The translations under genes and the position numbers were made by a program. From Mycobacterium sp. 852002-10029_SCH5224772 (GTDB taxonomy: Bacteria > Actinomycetota > Actinomycetes > Mycobacteriales > Mycobacteriaceae), in the NCBI RefSeq assembly GCF_001667315.1, contig NZ_LZHT01000089.1, forward strand, positions 1-64,000: a DNA stretch of 64,000 bases, written 5' to 3'. Shown here in pieces: positions 7,934 to 16,488 of this stretch (the first letter of the stretch is position 1; each line of letters starts with the position of its first letter). The notes below the pieces were generated by a model. It worked only from the letters and a program-made list of their open reading frames with translations, did no database searches and was not told the DNA's origin.

Positions 7934-9484
7934 CTATGCCGGCACGACGGCGAAGTTCACCGTGTGCCAGCCGGTGGCACCGTCGGGGACGGGATTGGCG
8001 CGCTCTTCGGTTTGGACGGCACCGGTGTTGTCGATCGCCCGCACGGTGATGGTTTCTCTTCCGGGGATTTTCGCCTGCCACGGAAAGCTCCACAATCGCC
8101 ATGTCTCATTGGAATAACTCGCACCCAGTTCGGCCGGTTCCCAACCGCCGTCGCCGATGCGGACTTCGACCGCCCGCACGCCACGATTTTGTGCCCACGC
8201 AACGCCGCCGAACACCACCGGCCCCACCGGCACCTTCTGGCCGCCCCTGGGCACGTCGATCCGCGACTCCGTCTTGATGGGCGCCTGCGCCGCCCAGCCC
8301 TGCCGCGTCCAGTAGGCCTTGGCCCTGTCGAACCGGGTCAGCTCCAAATCCACCACCCACTTGGTGGCCGACACGTAGCCATAGAGTCCGGGCACCACCA
8401 TGCGGGCCGGGTAGCCGTGCTCGACGGGCAGCGCATGACCGTTGAGGCCGACCGCCAGCAGCGCGTCGCGGCCATCCGTGAGAGCCTGCACGGGGGTGCC
8501 GACGGTGAATCCATCGATCGACGTGGAGAGCACCATGTCTGCGTCCCGGTGCACGCCGGCCGCCGCCAGCAGGTCTGCCAGCCGGTAGCCGGTCCAGATT
8601 CCTGTTGAAATGAGGTCTCCGCCAACGGGATTGGATACACATGTTAGCGTGGTGACCGTCTCGACGATGTCGAAGCGGGCGAGGTCGTCGAAGCCGTATG
8701 TGGTCTCGCGATCCACCATCCCATGGATACGCAGGCGCCAGTCGCCGCGGCTGAGCTGGGGCACGCTCAGCGCGGTGTCGACCCGGTAAAAGTCAGCACT
8801 TGAAGTGATAAAGCTCGGCAACGCAACGCCTTTCGGCTGCACCTCGACGGGTATCGGGCGCGCTGAGAATCGTGGTCGGGGCAGGGCGAATGTCTTACGG
8901 TCGGCTTCCACTGAATGCGCCAGCCGGGTGCCGAGTGCTCCCACTACCCCACTGACAACGCCCAGTCCGAGCAACCCGTACATGACCAACCTGCGCCGGC
9001 CGGGATCTGCCTGCTCCTGGTCGTCTGCGCTGTCGTCCGGCTCGGGCCAGAACCGCCGGGTGAGCACTCGCAGCACCCCTACGCCACAGGCGGCGCCGAC
9101 GACAGTGGGGATCGTGTCGAGTGCGGTCCCGCCTGGTCGGGACAGCACCGCAATGCAGCCGAGGACGCCCGCCGCGGCGATCACAGCGCTGCCCAACGGG
9201 CGGCGCTGAGTCTCGAGAGTCCCGGCGATCGCCGCGATCGTCGCGGTCACCACGAGCACGACGACGGCCAGGAAGGGTTTGTCGAGCGGACCGAGCGTTT
9301 GGATGGCCCACTCTTTGACGGGTCCCGGTGTCAGGTCGACGACCGCGGAACTCACGGCGGTGCGGGCATCGGCCCGCGCACCGAACGGGATGCTGGCCAG
9401 TTGGGCGACGCCGAGCGCGACGGAGGCAGCGGCGACCCCGGCGATCATCCGGTCATTCGACGAAGCCACGGCCACCGAATTCAC
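7934..9484 (-). CDS. Membrane-anchored molybdopterin-dependent oxidoreductase (sulfite-oxidase family)
   Basis: This 516-residue protein has an N-terminal membrane part with about four or five hydrophobic helices up to residue 190. A soluble molybdopterin domain of the sulfite-oxidase/YedY type follows. The conserved molybdenum-ligand cysteine is Cys282 in TLTCVSN, next to NPVGGD and a PARMVVPGLYGYVSATKWV segment; the last ~110 residues form the Mo-co dimerisation-type beta domain. The topology should place the catalytic domain outside the membrane. The substrate is unknown; family members oxidise sulfite or reduce sulfoxides. It is absent from the equivalent place in M. tuberculosis. A TetR gene lies upstream on the same strand, separated by a hairpin. 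Confidence 0.88.
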   Translation of the reverse strand: MNSVAVASSNDRMIAGVAAASVALGVAQLASIPFGARADARTAVSSAVVDLTPGPVKEWAIQTLGPLDKPFLAVVVLVVTATIAAIAGTLETQRRPLGSAVIAAAGVLGCIAVLSRPGGTALDTIPTVVGAACGVGVLRVLTRRFWPEPDDSADDQEQADPGRRRLVMYGLLGLGVVSGVVGALGTRLAHSVEADRKTFALPRPRFSARPIPVEVQPKGVALPSFITSSADFYRVDTALSVPQLSRGDWRLRIHGMVDRETTYGFDDLARFDIVETVTTLTCVSNPVGGDLISTGIWTGYRLADLLAAAGVHRDADMVLSTSIDGFTVGTPVQALTDGRDALLAVGLNGHALPVEHGYPARMVVPGLYGYVSATKWVVDLELTRFDRAKAYWTRQGWAAQAPIKTESRIDVPRGGQKVPVGPVVFGGVAWAQNRGVRAVEVRIGDGGWEPAELGASYSNETWRLWSFPWQAKIPGRETITVRAIDNTGAVQTEERANPVPDGATGWHTVNFAVVPA

Positions 9485-9506
9485 TTTACTCGCGCTTCTT
9501 CTCGAC

Positions 9507-9525
9507 GCCGCAAAACTCTTGCGGC
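9507..9525. terminator. Short perfect hairpin between tetR and the molybdo-oxidoreductase gene
   Basis: The arms GCCGCAA and TTGCGGC are perfect and flank a 5-base loop. The element lies after the TetR stop and before the oxidoreductase start, both on the minus strand. No U-tract follows, so it would be a mycobacterial-style hairpin terminator or an RNA stability element. The assignment is by position only. Confidence 0.4.
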
Positions 9526-9592
9526 ACAGTGCCGGTGGCGTCTGACACGGGTGGGTTCCGCACGACAGCGTAGAACGCGAGACGCGTCAGGC

Positions 9593-10234
9593 TCACGCAC
9601 GGCGCATCGGGTCGTCGTGAATCCTCAGGTAGTTCAACGCCACAGTCGTTATCTCGTAGAGGAATTCGTTGCGGTCGATGTCGGGCCGGTCCAGGATGTA
9701 GCGCACGGTGAGGTGCTCGATCATCCGCACCAGCATCCACGCTGCGGTATCGAAGCGGACATCGGAGCGCACCTGGTCGCGGTTCATCACCAGGTAGGCC
9801 ATGGTCAGCTCGCCGATACGTTGCTCGAACGCCGCGAGTTTGCTTTCGGCGCCCAGCCGCGGGGTCTGTTCTATGACCGCGCGCAGGAATTCGGGATGCA
9901 CGTCGAGCGCGTCGAGCAGCGCCGCGACCGAATTCCGCACATGCTCGGGCGCCGGCCGGTGCAACGACTGCGCGAGCGTGGACGCCACGCTCGCGGCCAG
10001 CGCGTCGCTGTAGCGGTCGATGACCGCGGCGACGATGGCATCCTTGTTCGGGAAATACTGGTAAAGCGAACCCGGGCTGACGCCGGCCGCGGCCGCGATT
10101 CGATTGGTCGATGCGCCGTCGTAACCGTGGGCGATCAATACCCCCTGAGCCGCGTCCAGGATGCGTTCCACCAGCGCCCGCGACCGCTCCTGGCTGGGCG
10201 TTCGGCGGGCCGCGCCCTTGTTGGCCCGGGCCAT
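9593..10234 (-). CDS. TetR/AcrR family transcriptional regulator
   Basis: This 213-residue protein has a basic N-terminus and a textbook TetR DNA-binding domain. The segment RILDAAQGVLIAHGYDG leads into STNRIAAAAGVSPGSLYQYF, then PNKDAIVAAV. The remaining ~150 residues are the effector domain. It is divergent from a pair of DUF2236 genes with only 47 bp between the starts, and a 9-bp direct repeat lies in that gap. It therefore probably represses the DUF2236 pair. The inducer is unknown. The ATG start at 10234 is supported by the position of the domain. Confidence 0.87.
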   Translation of the reverse strand: MARANKGAARRTPSQERSRALVERILDAAQGVLIAHGYDGASTNRIAAAAGVSPGSLYQYFPNKDAIVAAVIDRYSDALAASVASTLAQSLHRPAPEHVRNSVAALLDALDVHPEFLRAVIEQTPRLGAESKLAAFEQRIGELTMAYLVMNRDQVRSDVRFDTAAWMLVRMIEHLTVRYILDRPDIDRNEFLYEITTVALNYLRIHDDPMRRA

Positions 10235-10236
10235 CA

Positions 10237-10256
10237 GAACGCGAATTGAACGTGAA
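10237..10256. promoter_or_regulatory. 9-bp direct repeat in the tetR/DUF2236 divergent gap
   Basis: GAACGCGAA and GAACGTGAA are separated by two bases, so one copy follows the other on about one helical turn. They abut the TetR start codon and lie ~25 bp from the DUF2236 start. Candidate operator sites; binding is inference from position. Confidence 0.4.
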
Positions 10257-10281
10257 TAAAAGCTCGTGTCAGCATTGAGTC

Positions 10282-11508
10282 ATGGTGGCAGACCTCGACG
10301 TACCGCTCAAGACGGACGCCCAATATCCGCGCCGCTTTCTCGGTGCCGAGGCGCGCAATCGTCGGCTGGGCCGCCCGCTACAGGTCCTGACCCGCACCTA
10401 CCGGCCAGATCGGGAACTCATCGAGCGGATCGGTCAGCGCCTGATGCAACGGGACGAGACGGGCGCCGCGCTGGTGCGCGCGATGGGGGCCGGCGAGGTG
10501 TCCATGGGCCAGTTCAACCTTGCCCTGGACGCCGGCGTCGACGCGGTGCCGGAGTGTCCGGCGGCGCTTCGCGAGTTCTTCGCCGTCGTCGAGCGCACCC
10601 CCGACTGGGTGGATTTCGACCTGGTCAACCGGGGTGCGGCCGCCTACCGGCGATTTGGCACCAACGCCGCCGACGTCATGCTGCAGCTGGCCCTGGTCGG
10701 TGGGTACCGATTCGGCGGGCCGACCGACCTGCTCGTGGAGACCGGCGGCCTGACCGGGCGCACCACGGTGCGCCGACTGGCCGAAACCCAGCACTGGGCC
10801 ATCGCAATATCGGCACCGGACGGCATGCGCCGTGACCAGCCCGGCTTCAAGCTCACCGTGCACGTCCGCCTCATGCACGCGCTGGTGAACCAACGGTTCG
10901 AGACCAACGGCCGATGGGACGTCGAGCAGTGGGGCCTGCCGATCAATCAGTCCGACCAGGCCGCGACGCTGGGGCTGTTCAACGGCGCACTTCTGCTCGG
11001 CGTGCGGCTGCTCGGGGTGCGGGTTCCCCGGCAAGATTCCCTCGCGATCATGCATCTGTGGAAATACGTCGGCTGGCTCATGGGGGTGGATGAGGACTGG
11101 CTTTGCGACACCGAAAGGCAGCAGCACCGCCTCAATTACCACTTGCTGCTCACGCAGTCCGATGTCAGTCTGGCGGGCCCGCCACTGGCCAACGCCATCG
11201 TCGAGGCGCAGCGCGGACTGTACTTTTCCCAGCTGCCCCGCATCCGCGGTGCCGTCGCGCGGGCCCGGCTGCTCAGCATGTTGCGTTATTTCCTACGCAA
11301 GGAAGGCATGCGTGATCTGGATCTGCCGCGTGCGCTCCCCGTCGCGGTGCTACCGGTCCTGGCCGCCAATGTCGTTCGCTACCAACTGCTTACCCGAACC
11401 CGTTGGGGTACCGCTTATGTGCAGCGGTGGGGCGACCGCTCTCGGCAGCGTGTGCTGCGCCGGTACTTCGGCGACCAGGCTCATGACGTAGGCAGGTTGG
11501 CGCTGTGA
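10282..11508 (+). CDS. DUF2236 / MpaB-type oxygenase family protein (first of pair)
   Basis: This 408-residue protein belongs to the DUF2236 family, which includes the heme-dependent latex-clearing rubber oxygenase and fungal MpaB. Recognisable features are DVMLQLALVGGYRFGGPTDLL, the histidine-rich helix VHVRLMHALVNQRF that in known members supplies heme-coordinating residues, a polar segment WGLPINQSDQAATLGLFNGALLLGVRLLG and MHLWKYVGWLMG. No signal peptide is apparent. The reaction is likely an oxygen-dependent transformation of a hydrophobic substrate. It is divergent from a TetR regulator and overlaps the next DUF2236 gene by 4 bp, so the two are co-translated. Not found at the equivalent M. 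tuberculosis position. Confidence 0.82.
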   Translation: MVADLDVPLKTDAQYPRRFLGAEARNRRLGRPLQVLTRTYRPDRELIERIGQRLMQRDETGAALVRAMGAGEVSMGQFNLALDAGVDAVPECPAALREFFAVVERTPDWVDFDLVNRGAAAYRRFGTNAADVMLQLALVGGYRFGGPTDLLVETGGLTGRTTVRRLAETQHWAIAISAPDGMRRDQPGFKLTVHVRLMHALVNQRFETNGRWDVEQWGLPINQSDQAATLGLFNGALLLGVRLLGVRVPRQDSLAIMHLWKYVGWLMGVDEDWLCDTERQQHRLNYHLLLTQSDVSLAGPPLANAIVEAQRGLYFSQLPRIRGAVARARLLSMLRYFLRKEGMRDLDLPRALPVAVLPVLAANVVRYQLLTRTRWGTAYVQRWGDRSRQRVLRRYFGDQAHDVGRLAL

Positions 11509-12392
11509 GCACCCGCGTCGACCTGGGGCCGCAGTCGCTGCTATGGCGCTGGGCGGGCGACCTGCGCATCGCTTTCGAAGGCGGCACGGCCGGCTTGATG
11601 CAGACGATGCACCCCGCGATCGGCCAGGGGTTGATCGACCACTCGGACTTCTTCGACGATCCGGTCGATCGCGTCTTTCGTTCCCTACCAGGCATTCTCG
11701 GCACCGTCTATGATGGCCCGGACGCGGATGACACCGGGATCCAGGTCCGCGACTTCCACCGTGACATCAAGGGCGAGCTGCCCGATGGGCAGCGCTATCA
11801 CGCGCTCAATCCGGAGACGTACTGGTGGGCGCACGCCACATTTCAGATGATGGTGCACCGGCTCGCCGAATACTGGGACACCTACCGACTGACCGATCGC
11901 GAACGCGAACAGCTCTATCGTGAAGGCTGCGAATGGTATCGGCGGTACGGCGTCTCGGAGTCGGTCATGCCGCCGACGCTGGCCGACTTCAACACCGAGT
12001 ACCAGCGCTACTGCACCGAAGTGCTGCAACCCAACCCCGCGTCGGACTATCTGATCAAGTTCATCAACAGGTCCGCGATCCCCGACATGAGCGCATCACC
12101 GGATTACCCGAGCCATCCCCGGTTGCGTCCGCTCACGGACGCGTTGCTGCCCACCTTGCCGGTGCGCATCGCCCTGGCACCGCCGATGCGCCTGGTGATC
12201 TTCGGTGGATTGCCGCCGATTGTGCGGGAGCGCTTCGACATTCGATGGACGCGCGCCGACGAGGCTTCCTACCGGGCCGTGCGGGCCGCCATCAGGCGCG
12301 GTTGGCGCATGGTGCCCGCATCCCTGAAGTGGCACAAGGCGGCCCGCAGGGGCTGGTTACGCGAGCTGGGTAGCGTCCCGCGCCGGGTTTGA
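11505..12392 (+). CDS. DUF2236 / MpaB-type oxygenase family protein (second of pair)
   Basis: This 295-residue protein is a shorter DUF2236 member. Its GTG start overlaps the stop of the preceding DUF2236 gene (GTGA). Family landmarks are FEGGTAGLMQTMHPAIGQGLIDHS, the YWWAHATFQMMVHRLAEYW helix with the conserved histidines, and a C-terminal YRAVRAAIRRGWRMVP basic region. It differs clearly in sequence from its neighbour, so the pair is not a recent duplication. The tight overlap suggests they act in one pathway under the TetR regulator. The substrate is unknown. Confidence 0.82.
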   Translation: MSTRVDLGPQSLLWRWAGDLRIAFEGGTAGLMQTMHPAIGQGLIDHSDFFDDPVDRVFRSLPGILGTVYDGPDADDTGIQVRDFHRDIKGELPDGQRYHALNPETYWWAHATFQMMVHRLAEYWDTYRLTDREREQLYREGCEWYRRYGVSESVMPPTLADFNTEYQRYCTEVLQPNPASDYLIKFINRSAIPDMSASPDYPSHPRLRPLTDALLPTLPVRIALAPPMRLVIFGGLPPIVRERFDIRWTRADEASYRAVRAAIRRGWRMVPASLKWHKAARRGWLRELGSVPRRV

Positions 12393-12422
12393 GACTCGCG
12401 GCCAGGTGATTCGCGTCGGCGA

Positions 12423-13103
12423 TCAGCGACCGATCAGCGCCGCAATCCGGGCGGCGACCTCCTCGGCGACCCGCTGCGCCTCCTCGCTCTTCCCCGGTCC
12501 GTAGCGATCCGCCACCGGGTCGTAGTCGGCACCGGCGATGGAACCGTGGTCGGCGTCGAACTCCACCAACTCGACCGGCCATCCGACCCGTTCCAGCCCG
12601 GCCGCGAACTCCCTGCTGGCGCTCACGGGGACAGCATCGTCGGCCCGCCCGTGCAGCAGCGTGAACGGCGTGCCGACGCGGCCGGCCGACAGCGCGTCGG
12701 TCGGCGCCTGACCGGAGAGCGGATCGGGCACCATGAACGCGCCGGCCAGGCAAACGGTGTGCGCGAGGCTGACGTCGAAACGGGCCGCGTTGAGCGTCAG
12801 ACCCGCTGCGGCGCAACCGCCCATGGACCACCCGACGAGCACGATGCCGTTGCCCGCGCCCGCAAAATCACGGGTGAAGTCGAGCGATCCCAACAGATCC
12901 GCGCGCCCACCATCGTCGGCGTGGGAATTCCAGTCCGACGCCACCACGGCCGCGCCGCGGTCGCTGAGCATATTGGCCAACGGGCCGAAGGCCGCGCGGG
13001 CATCGGTCTGCATGCCGTGCCACAGCAGGACGGTGGGTCGTCGGGAGTCGCCGAAAACGTCGGCCAGGCGTCCGGGGGCGTATTCCACCGTGTCCACGGG
13101 CAC
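12423..13103 (-). CDS. Alpha/beta hydrolase (dienelactone-hydrolase-like)
   Basis: This 226-residue alpha/beta hydrolase has the nucleophile elbow GWSMGG (Ser93), a likely acid Asp155 in LLHGRADDAVP and His186 in EFDADHGS, the order expected for a Ser-Asp-His triad. The oxyanion region WHGMQ is near residue 28. No signal peptide or membrane segment is seen, so it should be cytosolic. The substrate is unknown. It is convergent with the DUF2236 pair and divergent from cobG. Confidence 0.82.
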   Translation of the reverse strand: MPVDTVEYAPGRLADVFGDSRRPTVLLWHGMQTDARAAFGPLANMLSDRGAAVVASDWNSHADDGGRADLLGSLDFTRDFAGAGNGIVLVGWSMGGCAAAGLTLNAARFDVSLAHTVCLAGAFMVPDPLSGQAPTDALSAGRVGTPFTLLHGRADDAVPVSASREFAAGLERVGWPVELVEFDADHGSIAGADYDPVADRYGPGKSEEAQRVAEEVAARIAALIGR

Positions 13104-13180
13104 GAGTGTGCCCCGGGGGCAGCGGTCCCAAACGGCGGCCGACGCTGAGGCGCGACCGTTGCCTTGGGTAAGGGTTCACG

Positions 13181-13204
13181 TCGGCCTGAAGCTCGGCCTG
13201 AAGC
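13181..13204. repeat. Perfect 12-bp tandem duplication upstream of cobG
   Basis: TCGGCCTGAAGC occurs twice back to back, 44-67 bp upstream of the cobG start, in the divergent gap with the hydrolase. It could be two regulator half-sites or a slippage duplication. I see no cobalamin riboswitch features around it. Confidence 0.5.
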
Positions 13205-13247
13205 AATCTCGGCCACAGTGTTCAGCCGGTGGCCGTACCGTGGACGG

Positions 13248-14348
13248 GTGGCCAGGATGCGTGACACCGACGCTTGCCCGGGTGCGCTGCAGGTGCACCA
13301 GGCAGCCGACGGCGCCCTGGCCCGGGTGCGATTACCCGGGGGCAGGCTCACGGCCGCTCAACTGGCGGCGTTGAGCGCCGCCGCCACTCAGTCAGGGTCG
13401 GGAACGCTCGAACTCACCGCACGCGGCAACGTGCAGTTGCGCGGGCTCACCGACGTGACCGCGGTCGCCGAGACCCTGGCGGCCGCAGGCCTGTTGCCGT
13501 CGACCACGCATGAGCGCGTCCGCAACATCGTCGCGTCACCGCTGTCGGGGCGGGCCGGAGGCGACGTCGACGTACGGGCCATGGTCGGTGAGTTGGACGC
13601 CGCGATCTGCGCCGCACCGCGACTCGCGGAACTGGGCGGCCGGTTCTGGTTCAGCCTCGACGACGGGCGCGCCGACGTATCAGGGCTGCGCGCCGACATC
13701 GGCGTGCACGCGCTACCGGACGGTTGCGCGCTGTTGCTCGCCGGACGTGACACCGGTGTCCGGCTGGCCGCGGGCGAGGTGGTCGAGACGCTGGTCACTC
13801 TCGCGACACGCTTCGTCGATATCCGCGAAAAGGCTTGGCGCGTACAGGAATTAGATGACATCCGTCGACTACTACCCGACGCGGAGCCGGGCGGAACAAC
13901 TTTTCCCGTCGTCACCAAGGGGCCGGTGGGCTGGATCGACCAGGATGACGGCAAGGTCACTCTGGGCGCCGCGGTGCCGCTGGGTGTCTTGCCCGCGCGG
14001 GTCGCGGATTACCTGGCCGCGATCGAGGCGCCGCTGGTGATCACGCCGTGGCGATCGGTGCTGGTGTGCGACCTCGACGAGTCCATCGCCGACGTCGCGC
14101 TGCGCGTCCTGGCCCCGTTGGGGCTCGTGTTCGACGAGAACTCCCCCTGGCTCACCGTCAGCGCCTGCACCGGCAGCCCCGGGTGCGCGCATTCGGCCGC
14201 GGACGTGCGGGCCGACGCCGCACAGGCGTTGGATGCCGACGTTGGGGTGCATCGGCACTTCGTGGGCTGCGAACGCGCGTGCGGCAGCCCACCCGCCGGT
14301 CAGGTGCTGGTCGCCACCGGCGACGGATACCGGATGCTGCGAAGCTGA
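13248..14348 (+). CDS. cobG: Precorrin-3B synthase CobG
   Basis: CobG performs the oxygen-dependent step converting precorrin-3A to precorrin-3B in aerobic cobalamin synthesis. The protein (366 residues from the GTG at 13248) has the sulfite/nitrite-reductase ferredoxin-like half domains: TAAQLAALSAAATQ...ELTARGNVQLRGL near the N-terminus. It also has the C-terminal cysteine signature CTGSPGC (then HSAADV) and HFVGCERACGSP, which binds the 4Fe-4S cluster. The start could also be ATG 13257; both give the VARMRDTDACPG N-terminus region. The cobH start is 19 bp downstream, then cobIJ overlaps cobH, making one operon. CobG is found in only a subset of aerobic cobalamin producers. Confidence 0.92.
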   Translation: MARMRDTDACPGALQVHQAADGALARVRLPGGRLTAAQLAALSAAATQSGSGTLELTARGNVQLRGLTDVTAVAETLAAAGLLPSTTHERVRNIVASPLSGRAGGDVDVRAMVGELDAAICAAPRLAELGGRFWFSLDDGRADVSGLRADIGVHALPDGCALLLAGRDTGVRLAAGEVVETLVTLATRFVDIREKAWRVQELDDIRRLLPDAEPGGTTFPVVTKGPVGWIDQDDGKVTLGAAVPLGVLPARVADYLAAIEAPLVITPWRSVLVCDLDESIADVALRVLAPLGLVFDENSPWLTVSACTGSPGCAHSAADVRADAAQALDADVGVHRHFVGCERACGSPPAGQVLVATGDGYRMLRS

Positions 14349-14367
14349 CAACCCTTAGGGTGAGCGG

Positions 14368-14994
14368 GTGCTCGACTACATCCGCGATGCCGCGGAGATC
14401 TATCGCCAGTCGTTCGCGACCATCCGCGCCGAAGCCGACCTGGCTCGATTCCCGCCCGATGTGGCGCGGGTTGTCGTCCGGTTGATCCACACCTGCGGCC
14501 AGGTCGACGTCGCCGAGCACGTCGCGTTCACCGACGATGTTGTCGCGCGCATCGGTGCGGCCCTGCGAGGCGGCGCCCCGGTGTTGTGCGATTCGTCGAT
14601 GGTGGCAGCCGGGATCACCACCGCTCGGCTGCCGACCGGCAACGAGGTGGTGTCACTGGTGGCCGATCCGCGCGCGGCCGAGTTGGCCGCAAGCCGGCAG
14701 ACCACCCGCTCGGCGGCCGGCGTCGAGCTGTGGGCCGACCGGCTGGACGGCGCCGTGCTGGCCATCGGCAACGCACCGACCGCGCTGTTCCGGCTGCTCG
14801 AGCTGATCGACGAGGGGCTTGCGCCGCCGGCCGGGGTGCTGGGCGGGCCGGTGGGATTCGTCGGGTCGGCGCAGTCCAAGCAGGAGCTCATCGACCAGCC
14901 GCGTGGGATGTCGTATCTGGTGGTGCAGGGCCGCCGCGGCGGCAGCGCCATGGCCGCCGCCGCCGTCAATGCCATCGCGAGCGACGCCGAATGA
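14368..14994 (+). CDS. cobH: Precorrin-8X methylmutase CobH
   Basis: This 208-residue enzyme moves a methyl group from C11 to C12, converting precorrin-8X to hydrogenobyrinic acid. The catalytic histidine is His41 in RLIHTCG, and the product/substrate-binding signature [15 protein letters not shown] and the C-terminal [15 protein letters not shown] are intact. The start is a GTG at 14368, since the sequence [15 protein letters not shown] matches the family N-terminus. It overlaps cobIJ by four bases (ATGA), so the two are translationally coupled. Confidence 0.95.
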   Translation: MLDYIRDAAEIYRQSFATIRAEADLARFPPDVARVVVRLIHTCGQVDVAEHVAFTDDVVARIGAALRGGAPVLCDSSMVAAGITTARLPTGNEVVSLVADPRAAELAASRQTTRSAAGVELWADRLDGAVLAIGNAPTALFRLLELIDEGLAPPAGVLGGPVGFVGSAQSKQELIDQPRGMSYLVVQGRRGGSAMAAAAVNAIASDAE

Positions 14995-16481
14995 CCGGCC
15001 GGGGGACGCTGTGGGGCGTCGGGCTGGGGCCGGGCGACCCGGAGTTGGTGACCGTCAAGGCCGCGCGGGTGATCGGCGAGGCCGAAGTCGTCGCCTATCA
15101 CAGCGCCCGGCACGGCCGCAGCATCGCGCGCGGCATCGCCGAACCCTATCTGCGGCCCAGTCAGATCGAAGAACACCTGGTTTACCCGGTGACCACCGAG
15201 GTCACCGACCATCCCGGCGGCTACGCCGGTGCGTTGGAAGACTTCTACGCCGAGGCCACGCGACGAATCGCCGCGCACCTGGACGCCGGGCGCAACGTGG
15301 CGCTGCTGGCCGAGGGCGACCCGCTCTTCTACAGCTCATACATGCATCTGCACACCCGGTTGACCGAGCGGTTCAACGCGGTCATCGTGCCGGGTGTGAC
15401 GTCGGTGAGCGCTGCCTCGGCGGCCCTCGCGACCCCGCTGGTGGCCGGCGACGAGGTGCTGTCGGTGCTGCCGGGCACCTTGCCGGTCGCCGAACTGACC
15501 CGCCGGCTGGCCGACGCTGACGCCGCCGTGGTGCTGAAGTTGGGGCGTTCGTATCACGCTGTGCGCGAAGCGCTTTCGGCATCGGGGCAGCTCGATGACA
15601 CGTTTTACGTCGAACGCGCCAGCAGCGCCGGGCAGCGCATCCTGCCCGCGGCCGACGTCGACGAGACCAGCGTGCCGTACTTCTCCCTGGCCATGCTGCC
15701 GGGTGGCCGCCGGCTGCGCGGGCGGTCCCCCAACGTGCACGCGGCCGGCAGCGTCGCGGTGGTGGGCCTGGGCCCCGGCGATATGGATTGGATGACACCG
15801 CAGAGCCGCCGGGAGTTGACCGCCGCGACCGACCTGATCGGCTACGGCGGCTACCTGGATCGCGTCCCGGTCCGCGACGGCCAGCAGCGTCACCCCAGCG
15901 ACAACCGCGACGAACCCGAGCGTGCGCGGCTGGCCTGCGCACTGGCCGAGCAGGGGCGGGCCGTCGCGGTGGTGTCGTCGGGCGACCCGGGGGTCTTCGC
16001 GATGGCGACCGCGGTGCTGGAAGAGGCCAAACAGTGGCCGGGTGTGCAGATTCGGGTGATTCCGGCCATGACCGCCGCCCAGGCGGTGGCCAGCCGGGCC
16101 GGCGCCCCGCTGGGCCACGACTACGCGGTGATCTCGCTGTCCGACCGGCTCAAGCCCTGGGAGGTGATCTCCGCGCGGCTGCAGGCCGCCGCGGCGGCCG
16201 ACCTGGTGCTGGCGATCTACAACCCGGCATCCAAGACGCGGACCTGGCAGGTCGGCGCGATGCGCGACATTCTGCTGGCCCACCGCGAACCGGGCACGCC
16301 GGTGGTGATCGGGCGCAATGTGTCGGGTGACGACGAAGCCGTCCGCGTGGTGCGGCTGGCCGATCTCAACCCGACTGAGATCGACATGCGCTGCCTGCTG
16401 ATCATCGGGTCCTCGCAAACCCAGTGGTACTCAGTCGATTCCACCGACCGGGTCTTCACACCGCGGCGCTACCAGCCGTAG
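14991..16481 (+). CDS. cobIJ: CobIJ fusion: precorrin-2 C20- and precorrin-3B C17-methyltransferase
   Basis: The 496-residue product fuses two SAM-dependent methyltransferases of the tetrapyrrole-methylase family. The first half (about 1-240) begins [20 protein letters not shown] and carries [17 protein letters not shown] (CobI, C20 methylation of precorrin-2). The second half (about 250-496) begins [19 protein letters not shown] and carries [13 protein letters not shown] and [12 protein letters not shown] (CobJ, C17 methylation with ring contraction). The same fusion exists in M. tuberculosis (Rv2066). The ATG overlaps the cobH stop. The stop is 7 bp from the convergent PPE gene. Confidence 0.95.
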   Translation: MTGRGTLWGVGLGPGDPELVTVKAARVIGEAEVVAYHSARHGRSIARGIAEPYLRPSQIEEHLVYPVTTEVTDHPGGYAGALEDFYAEATRRIAAHLDAGRNVALLAEGDPLFYSSYMHLHTRLTERFNAVIVPGVTSVSAASAALATPLVAGDEVLSVLPGTLPVAELTRRLADADAAVVLKLGRSYHAVREALSASGQLDDTFYVERASSAGQRILPAADVDETSVPYFSLAMLPGGRRLRGRSPNVHAAGSVAVVGLGPGDMDWMTPQSRRELTAATDLIGYGGYLDRVPVRDGQQRHPSDNRDEPERARLACALAEQGRAVAVVSSGDPGVFAMATAVLEEAKQWPGVQIRVIPAMTAAQAVASRAGAPLGHDYAVISLSDRLKPWEVISARLQAAAAADLVLAIYNPASKTRTWQVGAMRDILLAHREPGTPVVIGRNVSGDDEAVRVVRLADLNPTEIDMRCLLIIGSSQTQWYSVDSTDRVFTPRRYQP

Positions 16482-16488
16482 GGCTCGC

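Noticed and set aside
13104..13247. Cobalamin riboswitch upstream of cobG
   Set aside because: The gap is short and I could not find a B12-box-like sequence or the expected long structured leader. The same is true before cobN, cobL and the PPE gene.
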